A DNA stretch of 41,510 nucleotides, from positions 619,008 to 660,517 of the forward strand of contig BFEA01000366.1 in NCBI GenBank assembly GCA_003427395.1. The letters run 5' to 3'. This document shows, piece by piece, positions 1 through 9,457 of the stretch (position 1 is its first letter; the number at the start of each line of letters is the position of its first letter). The notes beneath the pieces were generated by a model. It made no database searches. It was not told the DNA's origin and saw nothing but the letters and a program-made list of their open reading frames with translations. The translations under genes were made by a program, and so were the position numbers. The stretch comes from Chara braunii (taxonomy: Eukaryota; Streptophyta; Charophyceae; Charales; Characeae).

Positions 1-23
1 TTTTTTTTTTTTTTTTTTTTTTT
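1..23. repeat. Poly-T tract at window edge
   Basis: The window opens with 23 T residues. It may be the poly-A tail of a minus-strand retrocopy cut off by the window edge, or a simple homopolymer; nothing further can be said. Confidence 0.8.
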
Positions 24-70
24 GACATGTCATTTTGCATTCCGGTTGTTTCTACATTCGGTGGGACGCC

Positions 71-248
71 GGGGCCAGGTCCCACTAGCAGCGTTGAGTT
101 TCCTCAACTCCTGAATCTGGACGCGCTCGTGGAGATGTGCGGTTGAGAAAACTCAACGCGATTGCTGCACATATCCACATACAAGTACAGATTCAGGCGT
201 TGAGGAAACTCAACGCTGCTAGTGGGACCAGTGGGACCTGGCCCCCGG
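71..248. mobile_element. MITE-like inverted repeat with GTCCCACTAGC ends
   Basis: The left arm from about 75 reads CCAGGTCCCACTAGCAGCG and runs to about 118; its reverse complement is at about 189-229 with one clear mismatch over 40 bases. The right end carries an extra copy of the GTGGGACC terminus, reaching 241-247. Inside are three short perfect palindromes of the form GTTGAG-4-nt-CTCAAC (about 94-109, 142-157, 197-212). It has no coding capacity. A two-armed non-autonomous DNA transposon is the simplest reading; a large foldback hairpin is the alternative. Confidence 0.65.
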
Positions 249-377
249 TGTTGCCCTACGACTTTTTTTTTCTTTTTTTTTTTCTTTTTTTTGGGTGAGG
301 AAGACCCAACAGAACTTTTATTTCAATTACGGTTTTTGTCATCCAAAAAAAAAAAAAAAGGAAACAAAAAAAGAGAG

Positions 378-387
<10 letters not shown>

Positions 388-452
<65 letters not shown>
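388..452. repeat. (GA)n microsatellite
   Basis: About 32 uninterrupted GA repeats, preceded by a short (CA)n run at 377-387. Confidence 0.95.
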
Positions 453-454
<2 letters not shown>

Positions 455-481
455 CTGACAGATCATTTTTTTGATGGGAGA

Positions 482-655
482 CCGACGGGACTAGCTCGGT
501 TGGTAAACCCATGAGCTGTGGAAACATGAATCAGACCCAAGCTCGGATCCATATACATTCAGATGGACAGAAGAAAATAATTCTGAATTACCTGGGTCCG
601 CTGGGTCCAATGATGGTATCTCAAGGCCGTCTCATTCTGAAAAAAGAGGAAAAAG
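482..655 (+). mobile_element. tRNA-derived SINE, copy 1
   Basis: The 5' part resembles a tRNA: a degenerate pol III A box (CTAGCTCGGTTGGTAAACCC) followed by a decayed B box (GCTCGGATCC at about 540). The 3' part ends in ATCTCAAGGCCGTC and an A-rich tail. The same 5' and 3' blocks in the same order occur at about 16119-16290, so this is a dispersed family and not a single tRNA relic. The middle of the two copies is diverged. Confidence 0.65.
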
Positions 656-802
656 GGCGAAAAAGAAAACCGAATTGATGGGACATTGGCCCCCACCCTG
701 GGAGATACTTTTTTTCTGGCTGTTGAATTCCCGTAGAATGAATGACCTCAAGGCGCGGAATTTCGACCTTGCCCTCGGGCCAAGTCCCAGTTACCCGTAT
801 TC

Positions 803-803
<1 letters not shown>

Positions 804-858
<55 letters not shown>
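804..858. repeat. 55-bp poly-T tract
   Basis: A run of 55 T residues. It could be the tail of a minus-strand retrocopy. Its exact length should not be trusted in an assembled sequence. Confidence 0.9.
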
Positions 859-859
<1 letters not shown>

Positions 860-1072
860 GTATCCTGCATTTTTGACCGTAGATTGCCGGGAGAGACTGT
901 CGGAATCTAAGAATATCGTTTTCTTGCATTTTTTGAATTTTTTTCCCTTCCTGTTGGAACGATTAAATGAAGATTTTTTTTTATTTTTTTTTTTAAATCT
1001 GTGTAATTCTGGCAGTAAAAAACTGTGAAGTGGGATACTCGAGGAAAATAGAGAGCTCGAGGAAAAGAGCTT

Positions 1073-1197
1073 AGTATTTATTTATATCTATTTATTTATA
1101 TCTATTTATTTATTTCAGCTTGTGGGACCTGTTGTGCCCTGTTTATGAATCCGAGCCCCCATTTATTTATTTATTCATTTATTCATGTATTTATTAA
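1073..1197. repeat. Degenerate (TATT)n-type low complexity
   Basis: Imperfect TTTA/TATC tetranucleotide repeats occupy 1073-1118 and again 1151-1195, separated by a short unique stretch. No gene is visible here. Confidence 0.7.
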
Positions 1198-1249
1198 CAG
1201 GAAGTGCGACATAATTTGAAGTGCGCGACAAAAATAGATGTGTCACATA

Positions 1250-1371
1250 GGGCCTAGCCGCAGCACTCACCAAATGCACAAAAGACAAAAAATATGGCGC
1301 TGCATATTTCCATGTTTTAGCGGAAGATTCATTTTCATTTTGCACGTATGGTGAGTGGCGCGGCGAGGCCC
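1250..1371. mobile_element. Short MITE with GGGCCTMGCC ends
   Basis: The left arm starts GGGCCTAGCCGCAGCACTCA and the right arm is its near-complement ending at 1371. The palindrome extends about five bases outward (ACATA/TATGT), so a TA target duplication is possible but not certain. At 122 bp it is non-coding. Its ends resemble those of the elements at 4230 and 15774-16083, suggesting a related family. Confidence 0.6.
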
Positions 1372-1586
1372 TATGTAAGGTTCACATACATGTTAAAAAA
1401 AAAAAGAAAAAGAAAGATGCACATACAGACAAACCACGTGGGCAAGACAATCCGCACATTGTCATATGCGACACAACCTCATGTAACGGTTCCTCTTACA
1501 CAAAATAACAATAATAATATAATAACAAACTTTTAAATTCATAATTCATAATCCACTACACTGTTTTTTGTTTTTCTGTTCTTTAA

Positions 1587-1754
1587 CGACATACTCGCAC
1601 TAGTTGTATCTTTAATGTAGACGATTTCCCCCCTCCCAGAAAAAAAAAAAAGTACCTGACCGCACTTACTGCTGGAACTGGATGTATCTGACCACAATGT
1701 ACATCGGATTCCACAAATAAGTAAACAGCTCCTAGTGTGAGTGTGAGTATGCCC
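1587..1754. mobile_element. MITE family B (ends GGGCATACTCACACTAG), copy 1
   Basis: The left end (CGACATACTCGCACTAG) and right end (reverse complement of GGGCATACTCACAC) match the terminal repeats seen most clearly at 39302-39452. It is flanked by TAA on both sides (1584-1586 and 1755-1757), supporting a 3-bp target-site duplication. Interior phrases such as 'gatgtatctgacc' recur in the other copies. Confidence 0.65.
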
Positions 1755-1790
1755 TAAAAGGAGTTAACCCCTCTATCCATCTGATTGCAA

Positions 1791-1791
1791 T

Positions 1792-1874
<83 letters not shown>

Positions 1875-1880
1875 AATAAT
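1791..1880. repeat. (AAT)n microsatellite
   Basis: About 90 bases of slightly interrupted AAT repeats. Confidence 0.9.
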
Positions 1881-1919
1881 CATAACTTCAAAAACAGAAT
1901 AAGGAATGTTGCGTGCTCA

Positions 1920-2145
1920 GAGCTTACTCACACTAGAGCCTAGGTCCCACTTACACGAATTAAGCGATATTGACCGTAGATAGCAAAGATCAACGGCCAG
2001 AATGTCTTAATCCGTGCAAGTGGGACATTGCCCTAGGACTACTTTTTGCCTACCAAGTTCTGGACGTGATTGCCGTCGGATTCATCCGCGTCTGGTCGGA
2101 ATTGGGGTCAGATACATTCAGGAAAGTCCTTGTGTGAGTATGCCC
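1920..2145. mobile_element. MITE family B, copy 2, carrying a nested MITE
   Basis: The left end GAGCTTACTCACACTAG and right end ...GTGTGAGTATGCCC are family B termini. TCA flanks both ends (1917-1919 and 2146-2148), a clear 3-bp target-site duplication. The element is longer than other copies because another inverted-repeat element lies inside it at 1944-2026. Confidence 0.65.
1944..2026. mobile_element. MITE family A (ends GTCCCACTTGCACGGATTAAG), copy 1
   Basis: The 21-bp arms differ at two positions. A second copy with nearly the same arms is at about 40813-40901. Lying inside MITE copy 1920-2145, it must be the younger insertion. It is non-coding. Confidence 0.65.
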
Positions 2146-2160
2146 TCATCCAGTTGTACT

Positions 2161-2163
<3 letters not shown>

Positions 2164-2192
<29 letters not shown>
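2164..2192. repeat. Poly-T tract
   Basis: About 29 T residues, just outside the right end of a MITE. It may be the tail of a minus-strand retrocopy; no gene is recognised after it. Confidence 0.8.
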
Positions 2193-2314
2193 GAAGAACG
2201 AATTCTGTATTGACCGAAGGAGAGAGGTCGGGGACCTCACCAGTCTACCCGGATGAAGACTGGGGCCATGACCCCGTCTTTTCTTTTTCTTTTTTTCCCA
2301 AAAATACAGTCTTA

Positions 2315-2513
2315 TGCCATACTCACACTAGCACCATTGTAAATGTATCTGATCCCATTTACAGCCAGACGTGATAATTAAAAAAAAGTCCAACCGTCTT
2401 CCCCCGAACACAACGCACCCTCATTTTGGCTGTAGCTGGCCGGAAATATAACTCGTATACATTCATTTTTAGGGTGCAATATGTTCGGGGGAAGACGGTA
2501 GTGCGAGTGGCGT
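2315..2513. mobile_element. MITE family B, copy 3, split by another MITE
   Basis: The left end TGCCATACTCACACTAGC is followed by the family's interior phrases (atgtatctgat, acagccagacgtgat, aaaaagtcc). The right end, AGTGCGAGTGGCG at about 2501-2513, comes immediately after a separate inverted-repeat element at 2393-2499. The order of insertion is therefore family B first. Confidence 0.55.
2393..2499. mobile_element. MITE family C (ends ACCGTCTTCCCCCGAACA)
   Basis: Perfect 18-bp terminal inverted repeats, 107 bp in total, non-coding. It sits inside a family B MITE. A partly similar core (CCCCCGAACATAACACACTCCC, then a CCGGAAGG phrase) occurs at about 40410-40455. Confidence 0.65.
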
Positions 2514-2529
2514 TTGAGCACCGTCATCA

Positions 2530-2745
2530 AAACGTCGTCTACGACTTGTTGGACTGAATCTGGCTGCTTGTTGGACTGAATCTGGCCACTTGTTGGACTG
2601 AATCTGACCGCTTGTTCGACTGAATCCGGCCGCAATAAAGGTTCAATACGTCCAGGAAAGTGTCGTAAACTATATCACACATTCCTTCGCGAAGCTCGAT
2701 GAGTTCGATTGCTGCTGAGTTAAGTTCTCAAAGATTCCCTGACAA
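2530..2745. other. Non-genic stretch with a short tandem repeat
   Basis: A phrase of about 19-20 bases (CTTGTTGGACTGAATCTGG) is repeated four times between about 2546 and 2628 with small changes. Nothing gene-like is seen. Confidence 0.6.
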
Positions 2746-2830
2746 GGTATATATATACATATATATTATATTTGTATATATATATATATATATTATTTAT
2801 ATAATAATATATAATAAATTAATAATATAA

Positions 2831-2886
<56 letters not shown>
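2746..2886. repeat. Compound (TA)n / (CT)n microsatellite
   Basis: TA-rich repeats at 2749-2820, (CT)n at about 2833-2863 and (TA)n at 2867-2886. No coding. Confidence 0.9.
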
Positions 2887-2944
2887 GAGTATACAAGCAT
2901 TCCCTGATTCTGAATTTCGAATCGTCGTTCTATCTCCGTCATCA

Positions 2945-3135
2945 ACGCCGAACAACGAGGAATCCGGTTCCAAGAGGGAGCTCAACCGTTTTTTCCCATT
3001 TTTTTGAAGTGTTTTTTTCGGTTTTTTTTTTTTTTTTTTTTTTAATAACCGGGAACCGGGCCTGGCTTCTCTTACTGCCGAACAACGAGGCGTCCCTTAT
3101 TTCAGCTTCAGGAATCGGGCCTGGCTTCTCTAACA
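2945..3135. repeat. Short diverged direct repeats around a poly-T
   Basis: GCCGAACAACGAGG occurs near 2947 and 3077, and CGGGCCTGGCTTCTC near 3057 and 3116. A T-rich stretch lies at 3001-3043. This is a small segmental duplication without a visible gene. Confidence 0.5.
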
Positions 3136-3253
3136 AAAAGTTCCGCGGTCAGATGAAAAAAAAAATAAAAAAATTCCGCAGTCCTGATTACTGGACCGCT
3201 ACACACCACAAACCCTATGCACAAGAATAACACCGAAGAATACAAATCAACCA

Positions 3254-3256
<3 letters not shown>

Positions 3257-3324
<68 letters not shown>

Positions 3325-3327
3325 TGT
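3257..3327. repeat. (CT)n(TG)n microsatellite
   Basis: About 25 CT repeats followed by about 10 TG repeats, then a short (AT)n run. Confidence 0.95.
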
Positions 3328-3616
3328 CGATATATATATATGTATTATTATTTTATTTTTTTCGTTTCTCGCTTTCCTTTTTCCCTTTCTTTCCTTGTTT
3401 TCTTTCTTTTTTTTTTCTCCTTTTGCCCTGACGTCCGCACGTAGCATTCCGTTTGAAATGATCGTACCAATAATTTGTTGCGCGAGACGTAAATTTCATT
3501 TTATCCCCCGTCGCCCGCCACATTAAAAAAAAAAAAAAACACTTTGCTTGGATTTCATTTGCACATTATTTTGCTCTTGAATGATGAACACGAAAGCGGA
3601 CAAAAGATTCGTTTGC

Positions 3617-3733
3617 GGGCGCACTCGCACTACGTAGCGCTTTCCTAAATGTATCTGACTGCAATTACGGCCAGACCTGGATGCATCTGAATGCCATCAC
3701 GTGCAGAGGTGAATCGAAAAGGGTCCTGGTCTG
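3617..3733. mobile_element. MITE family B, copy 4, left part
   Basis: It starts GGGCGCACTCGCACTACG and continues with family B interior phrases (ctttcctaaatgtatctgactgcaattacggccagacc). It is interrupted at about 3733 by the inverted-repeat element 3734-3903; a convincing right end is not seen afterwards. Confidence 0.5.
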
Positions 3734-3903
3734 AGGGTAGCGCCACACGGCGCACGAAAGGAAAAAGAAACGAGTGCATCTGCCCACAAAAGGTGGCAAG
3801 ATACACTCGTGACTATTTATAGTAAACAGATGAACGTGGCCATTTTCTGCCGGAAGATGCACTGGTTTGGTTTTTAATTTCGTGTGCCATGTGGCGACAC
3901 CCT
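3734..3903. mobile_element. MITE family E (ends AGGGTRKCGCCACA)
   Basis: The left arm AGGGTAGCGCCACACGGCGC and a right arm ending GTGGCGACACCCT pair over about 26 bp with a few mismatches. It is 170 bp and non-coding. It appears nested in a family B MITE. Confidence 0.6.
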
Positions 3904-4229
3904 AAAAGTTTGAACTCTTAAAGCCCATTATTCTGGTCACATTATTTGTGAAATTGTGACACTTTTCCTTTTCTTTTCTTTTCTTGTGACCTTGTTGGTT
4001 TCGCCTATTTCGTCGTTGCTTCCTCTCTTCGACACGTGCTCCATTTGCAAACGACCAAGAAGCTGAACCGACGGGGAAATACCCGCGCTAAAAAAATAAA
4101 AAATAAAAAAAATCCCGCTCCAACAACTTTCTGTCGTTTTCCCGTTTTTGTTCCCCGCAACATGACCTGCCAACAATTTGCTTTTCTTTTTTTTTTTTTT
4201 GGGAAGTATGATCTTTTATCGCAGATTAA

Positions 4230-4275
4230 GGGCCTCGCCACACCACTCTTGAAACAGGGAAATTTTTCAAGAGGA
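4230..4275. mobile_element. MITE family D, left end flanking LINE-1
   Basis: The first 25 bases, starting GGGCCTCGCCACACCACTCT, are the exact reverse complement of the sequence ending at 16083 on the far side of LINE-1, and an inner CAAGAG phrase also matches. TTAA precedes it and TTAG follows the partner end. The simplest reading is one MITE split by LINE-1; two independent copies are the alternative. Confidence 0.5.
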
Positions 4276-4320
4276 AAAAATCCCAAGGAGGCAGGGGAAC
4301 GGCCCAGGCGCTGCGCTGGT

Positions 4321-4795
4321 TGTTAATAGGGCAACTCTCCGCAGCTGTCCCGGTGGCCACGGTTCGTTTTCGTCAACTCCGAGGTAGGGCGTCGCGTCGC
4401 TTGACCACCTAGCTTGCTATGGTGGTAGTGGTTCAGGAAGACCCCCCTCGTCCCGAGGGGGAACGAGCCCTGTTGGGATCGGGCTATCCTCCCCAGTAGC
4501 GACCTGGTTGCCGTTCCCTTCCTGCCGCAAGCGTCCTCACGAGGATAGCCAAAGAGAATTCAAGATACAAGCGAAAGAAAGAAGTCTGCAGCGATCGTTA
4601 GAAGCCTCCCCCACGCCGGGGACTACGGGACTACAAGACATGACGGGACATTGGATGGTATAAATTCTTGCTTACCTCCATAGTTACCTTTAATAACTCA
4701 TTTGGTATTGAATATGTGTATTTATTCCTATTTTGAGGCCTCAGACAGAACGGATTTTAGTGGTTTTTTAACGTACGGACAGAGAAATCAGGTCA
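4321..4795 (+). other. LINE-1 5' UTR
   Basis: GC-rich non-coding sequence directly upstream of ORF1, with a strong hairpin around 4446-4466 (CCCCTCGTCCCGAGGGG). L1-type LINEs carry an internal promoter in this region; no specific promoter motif can be assigned here. Confidence 0.5.
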
Positions 4796-5705
4796 ATGGA
4801 AGAGACAACAGCTCCAGGGCGAGTCTACTGTCTTGAGGAAAAGGAACAGATCGGGAAGTTATTGGATGCTTGCTTCAAGGATGGAATCTTTCCAGGGGGA
4901 CTTGATATAGGGATAGCCAAGCTGAACGACGATATTGCTCGATTCGATTTGAATGAACAGTTCTCGGAAATAAACAGCCGGTGGCTAAAAGGCCATGCAG
5001 TCACTATTTTGTTTATTAACGATGCCACAACTCTGTCCAATTCCTTGAAAAAGAAACTTGTCAGAGTTTACGAAAACGCATGGTATGACTCAGGGATTGT
5101 GGATGAGTCGGTTACGAGAGGAAGGTATCAGAGTGAGGGGAAAAATCTGGTGTGAAGACAAGGAATACGAAATTTGTTTCCTGCCGTGGATGACCTTGGC
5201 AGAAATGAAAATATTTAAGGATAATGGTCAGAAGGTATGTTGGGTACGTTGCCCAAGAGTTCCCTTGCAATTGATGTCAGCCCTCAGAGTCGCTATCGAA
5301 CACACCTTTGGGGAAGTCCAAAAAGTTCACCCAACAGAACAGGACTATGAAGAACCAGAATTAGGCAGTGTCCGTTTTGACTTAGATCCCACTGCTCAAC
5401 AAAGAATTAGACCTAGACTAACGGTGGGAATTCCGAATCAGGGGGATAATTATTTCGAGGTACTGTCGGCTAATACCCCCTGGTGCAATACTTGTCGAAC
5501 ATTCTATCACAACGAAACGGATGACACTTGCCCAGCAAAGGAGTATGACCCCTTTGCTAATCCTGGTCCACGTCCACCACCTCCGGAACCTCCCTTCTTC
5601 GGTTTTGTACCATTGGGGGAAAAACCGCCGGCCAATGGCTTTTGGCGGATGCCGAGGGGGTCTGGGAGAGATCTGACTCAGTCGGAATGCTCCGAAGGAA
5701 GATAG
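4796..5705 (+). pseudogene. LINE-1 ORF1, N-terminal half (RRM-like region plus zinc knuckle)
   Basis: ORF1 proteins of plant L1 elements bind their own RNA and package it for reverse transcription. The reading frame starts at ATG 4796 and is broken by a +1 shift near 5105, continuing in the frame read through 5703. The first ~200 residues look like the DUF4283/RRM-like ORF1 region (charged helices, then an IWCEDKEYEICFLPW strand block). This is followed by a CCHC-like knuckle, CNTCRTFYHNETDDTC, with spacing C-x2-C-x4-H-x6-C, slightly wider than the retroviral type. A proline-rich stretch follows. A TAG at 5703 interrupts the frame, which otherwise continues into the basic region. The domain assignment is inference from motif order; no search was possible. 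Confidence 0.65.
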
Positions 5706-6751
5706 AACAACAGAAGAGGTAAGACGGGAGATCGTACCAGAGGTAACAAGGGAAATGGAAACAAGGGAAACGGAACTCAGGGAACAGTGGGCAGTGGGAA
5801 AGATCCGAAAGACAGTGGGAGAGGGGGATGGAAAGAAAGAGAAAAGGAACGGGAGAAGGAAAGAGAGAGAATCAAGGAAACAGAGAAAGTCAAAGGGAGA
5901 GAAAAAGGAAAAGCGGACCCAAAGGATAAGGATAAGGAATGCACCAAAGAGAAAGAACCCTCATCTGCGATTCTCGAAACTTCTACGGTGACGACCTTCG
6001 GGACGGGACCGATGGAAGATGACAAATCGGGGAACGGGGGGGAGGACCCCCGGAGAGATGGCCTTGGGTTGGCAGGCAGCGGTGGGAAGAACCGCAGAAA
6101 AAGCCCCCTTCCAAGTGGATTGAGTTTGGCTGATCCAGTAGAGCCACTGGATCGTGCTGATATGAATATTCAAAAGGTGTTGATTCCCCTGATTTGTGCA
6201 AACTCCAGCAAGGGAGTAATGGTAATGGCCACACAATTGGCAAATGGGTTGCTCGAACTCCCTACTGCTGATGCTGAAGGAGCACTAACTGAACTGGCAA
6301 TTTTGGACAAGGTGAAACCATTGATTCCTAACTGTCTGCAAGTAAGGGTAATCCCGAATGCTCGTGTTGGTTGTGTTACAGCAGAAGATGCAAATGGGAT
6401 TAGGGCAAGGCTGTACTTTGTCGTCTTGGATGCCAGGATGGATAATGCAACAATGAAACAGTTGGCAATCATGGATAAGGACTGGTTTCCCCTGTCCATC
6501 CTTGATTCCCCAACAAATGAAAACTTGAACATGATTCGATTTAAACAAACGATGACAGCAGTGACAATTGCTCAATGGTTGTCAACCTCAGCCCATAAGG
6601 ACCTGATCTTTCGGCCAGAGTTCGCAGATGTGTTGAGAGTTCCCTGGCTGGTTCAGCAGAACCTTAAAGGGGGCGAGGGTGCGCCCCGCAGAAAACAGTT
6701 GGACATGAACGCACCTGTTGACGGCCGGATCCAAGACCCCCCTGGCATATC
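5706..6751 (+). pseudogene. LINE-1 ORF1, basic region and conserved C-terminal domain
   Basis: This continues the same frame after the TAG at 5703. It begins with a Gly/Asn-rich stretch, then a K/R/E-rich region (about 5820-5960) likely to bind nucleic acid. A folded-looking domain of about 180 residues (about 6150-6700) follows. Its core (VRVIPNARVGCV, then RLYFVVLDARMD) is recognisably shared with LINE-2 ORF1 (IRIIPSYVMVICV, then KFYFPLLDVRLD). I do not know a named family for it. The visible open frame runs on to 6773, but the last seven residues come from inverted LTR sequence of the inserted gypsy element, so the true ORF1 is truncated at 6751. Confidence 0.6.
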
Positions 6752-6843
6752 TGTTATGAACTTGGTTGTCTGACAATTTGATTGCCACTCACACTCAGAA
6801 GTACTCACACACGCCCATACATGCATGAGACAAAGGGGAGAAG
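6752..6843 (-). repeat. Inverted copy of the gypsy LTR 3' terminus
   Basis: These 92 bases are the reverse complement of 11023-11114 with a single difference at position 2 from the outer end (G here, A there). The junction with pol sequence is at 6843/6844. The segment also supplies the stop codon of the upstream LINE ORF1 frame. Confidence 0.9.
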
Positions 6844-7790
6844 TCAGACACAGTCTGAACTTCTACACCTTCCCTGACCTACCCTTTGACCTCGTGTTCC
6901 CTATGCAGTGGCTGAGAGCAGTCAACCCAAGGATCGACTGGCAGATCCCCAAGGTTGAACTGCCAAACAGCAAGGGGGTGTTTCAGCCTTGCATGATTGC
7001 AGCTGATCACCACCCTCAGACATCTTGCTTCTGCTTGAGAGCGAGAGAGTTATATGCTATCTCTCGCCAGTACAATCATGAGCGCCTGTTAATTGCTCTA
7101 GTCAAGCAGACAGACGCTCCCTCTACTCCCTGTCCTCATGAGATACAGCAGATTGTGGACCAGTATGTTGATCTGATGCAGGAGCCCTTTGGGTTACCCA
7201 ACCGGCCAACCAAGCATCATATGGAGCTGCTGCCTGGGACGGTCCCTCCCAAGGGCCGCATCTACAGGATGTCACCTGCTGATCTTGAGGAGCTCAGGCG
7301 AGAGCTTGAGACCCTGACCAGCAAGGGCTGGATCAGGCCCAACACTTCTGAATTCGGTGCTCCAGTCCTCTTTGTTCCAAAGGGGAGTGGTGAGTTCAGA
7401 ATGTGCATAGACTACAGGGGTCTCAACAAGATCACTAGGAAGAGCACAGAGCCACTCCCTAGGATCGATAACCTTCTGGATATGGTCCAGGGCTGCACTA
7501 TCTTCAGCAAAGTCGACATCAAATCTGGCTACCACCAGATTGAGATGGCAGAGGAGGACGTCCACAAGACGGCCTTCAAAACCAGGTATGGTACTTATGA
7601 GTACCTGGTGATGCCATTTGGACTTTGCAATGCACCTGGCACATTCCAGACTGAGATGCACCGCATATTCAGGTCGTACCTCGACAAGTTCATGGTTGTT
7701 TACCTGGATAACATCTTGGTATTCCGCAGGACTGTCAGGGAACATGCGGAGCACTTGGCTCTGATTCTTCAGGCATTACGTGACAGCTAG
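6844..7790 (+). pseudogene. pol: gypsy pol, part 1: protease end and reverse transcriptase
   Basis: The first ~60 codons are the C-terminal end of a retropepsin-like protease ([16 protein letters not shown] resembles the GMDWL...NP.IDW motif of chromoviruses). The RT follows: the [20 protein letters not shown] fingers, [25 protein letters not shown] with the first catalytic Asp, and [13 protein letters not shown]. The catalytic YLDD box reads YLDN (N codon 7710-7712), so RT activity would be lost even without stops. An in-frame TAG at 7788 replaces a probable Gln codon. The part before 6844 belongs to the inverted LTR fragment, so the ATG at 6825 is not a genuine start. Confidence 0.9.
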
Positions 7791-8510
7791 TATAAGATCA
7801 ACAGGGAGAAGTCCTTTTTTGGAGTTCCCTCTGTTATCTACATGGGTCATGTGATTTCTGAAGATGGGCTGGCCCCTGAAGCAGCCAAAGTTGCTACTAT
7901 TCAGGATTGGCCACAGCCCGAGACAGTGAGAGATGTCCTGTCATTCTTGAGTCTGACCTCCTACTACAGAAAGTTCGTCAGGAACTTTTCTGCAGTGGCT
8001 TCACCCTTGACTAACCTCACCAAGAAAGACACTCCCTTTCTTTGGTCCCTCCATTGTCAGATGGCCTTTGCACGACTCAAACAGGCCTTGACTCGTGCAC
8101 CTGTTCTGAAGTTGTCTGACCCCACTTTGCCATTTGTTCTCACCACGGACGCTAGTCAGTATGGCATTGGGGCAGTCCTTCAGCAAGATGATGGTAATGG
8201 TCTGAGACCTGTAAAGTTTATGAGTAAGAAGATAAAAACTTAGAAGCTTCATGACTCTACCTACGAGAAAGAGTTGTATGCTCTTGTCAGTGCCCTGAAA
8301 CATTGGAAGCACTTTCTCCTGGGCAGGTACTTTAAGATCTTTTCTGATCATTCCACCCTGCAGTGGTTGAAGTCCCAGGGAGAGTTGAATGATAAACTGG
8401 CACGCTACATTCAGTTCATTGATCTATTTGACTTTGAACTGAAGCATAAGAAGGGCTGCTACAACAAGGTAGCAGACGCCCTCTCTCGTAGGCCTGACTC
8501 TTTGCTTTGA
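7791..8510 (+). pseudogene. pol: gypsy pol, part 2: RT connection and RNase H
   Basis: Same frame as the upstream RT. YMGHVISEDGL, the 'thumb' phrase SFLSLTSYYRKFVRNFS and then the RNase H-like domain (TTDASQYGIGAVL, YEKELYALVSALKHWKHFL, SDHSTLQWL, ending ADALSRRPD) are all in the canonical Ty3/gypsy order. A TAG at 8241-8243 interrupts the frame where CAG is expected. The frame then ends with TGA at 8508, just where the next part resumes in another frame, so a one-base indel lies near 8495-8508. RNase H would degrade the RNA strand of the RNA-DNA hybrid. Confidence 0.9.
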
Positions 8511-9457
8511 TCTCCTCTACTTACTCCTTCGGAGAGGAGGTCCGTCAGACTATCGCTCGTTTGTTGCCTCAGGATCCGGCTTATGGACCCATCGTCAGGA
8601 ATCTGGAAGCAAATCCTAATTCTGAACCTGGCTATGCCCTGAGTTCAGATCTGCTGTATACTTACAGCAGAGGAGAGGAGCGCTTGTGCATCTCTCAGGA
8701 CCAGCAGCTGAGGACACTACTGATGTCAGAGTGCCACGACGCGCGTGGGCACTTCGGGTTCCTAAAGTCATATGCAGCCCTGTCGCAGCGCTTCTTCTGG
8801 AAGGAGATGCGGAGTGATATGCTGCGCTATGTGGACACTTGTGAGCTCTGCCAAAAGAACAAGGTTCAGCGTAAACCTCCTTTGGGATTGCTCAAACCTT
8901 TGCCCATACCTGATGGTCCTGCCCAGTCTGTATCCATCAACTTTACAGACTTAGGCAAGAATACCCCTCGTGGCATGCGTCAGGTAATGGTCTACGTGGA
9001 CAGGTTTTCCAAATACGCAGAGTTCATCCCCTTGCCAGAGGTAGCCAAGGTACCGGCTGTGAGAGCAGCCTTTTCTGAGAGGTGGGTCACACACTATGGA
9101 CCGCCCACTTCTATTGTGAGTGATCGAGACCCCAGATTCTGCAGCGATGAGTGGCAGTCCTACTGCAAGGACTATCTGCACTCACGCCTGGACATGACTT
9201 ATGGTCGTCATCCTGAAGCCAATGGATTAGCTGAGGTGATGAACCAGGTCCTGTTCCAGTTGCTACTTCCTGTGATCTCTCCTGATCAGCAGGACTGGGA
9301 TCTCCACTTGGCGAGCGCACAGCTCATGTATAACATGTCTATCCACAGTTCGACAGGGTTCAGTCCCTACCGGTTACATTGGGGACGTGAACCACGACAG
9401 CCTCTCGATGACATCATCGATAAGGCTAAGCCTGACCTTACCCCTGGCACGACATAG
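8507..9457 (+). pseudogene. pol: gypsy pol, part 3: integrase
   Basis: An HHCC zinc-binding N-terminus (ECHDARGHFG, then CELCQKNK) is followed by the DDE core. The first catalytic Asp is replaced: the motif reads SINFTDL where SIDF is expected (codon 8939-8941). The second Asp (IVSDRDPRF) and the Glu (HPEANGLAEVMN) are present. The core ends with YNMSIHSSTGFSPYRLHWGREP, typical of plant and fungal Ty3/gypsy integrases. A TAG at 9455 separates it from the C-terminal part in the same frame. The protein would join element DNA to the host chromosome; this copy cannot. Confidence 0.9.

Noticed and set aside
222-458. Open frame over the (GA)n tract
   Set aside because: Translation is a microsatellite product (alternating Arg-Glu) and poly-Phe; no coding signal. 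The same applies to frames over 2797-3526, 38657-39043 and 41293-41487.
621-1028. Frames across the 55-bp poly-T
   Set aside because: They consist largely of poly-Lys or poly-Phe from the homopolymer.
7272-7754. Minus-strand frame of 160 codons
   Set aside because: A shadow of the gypsy RT on the other strand; no motif of its own.
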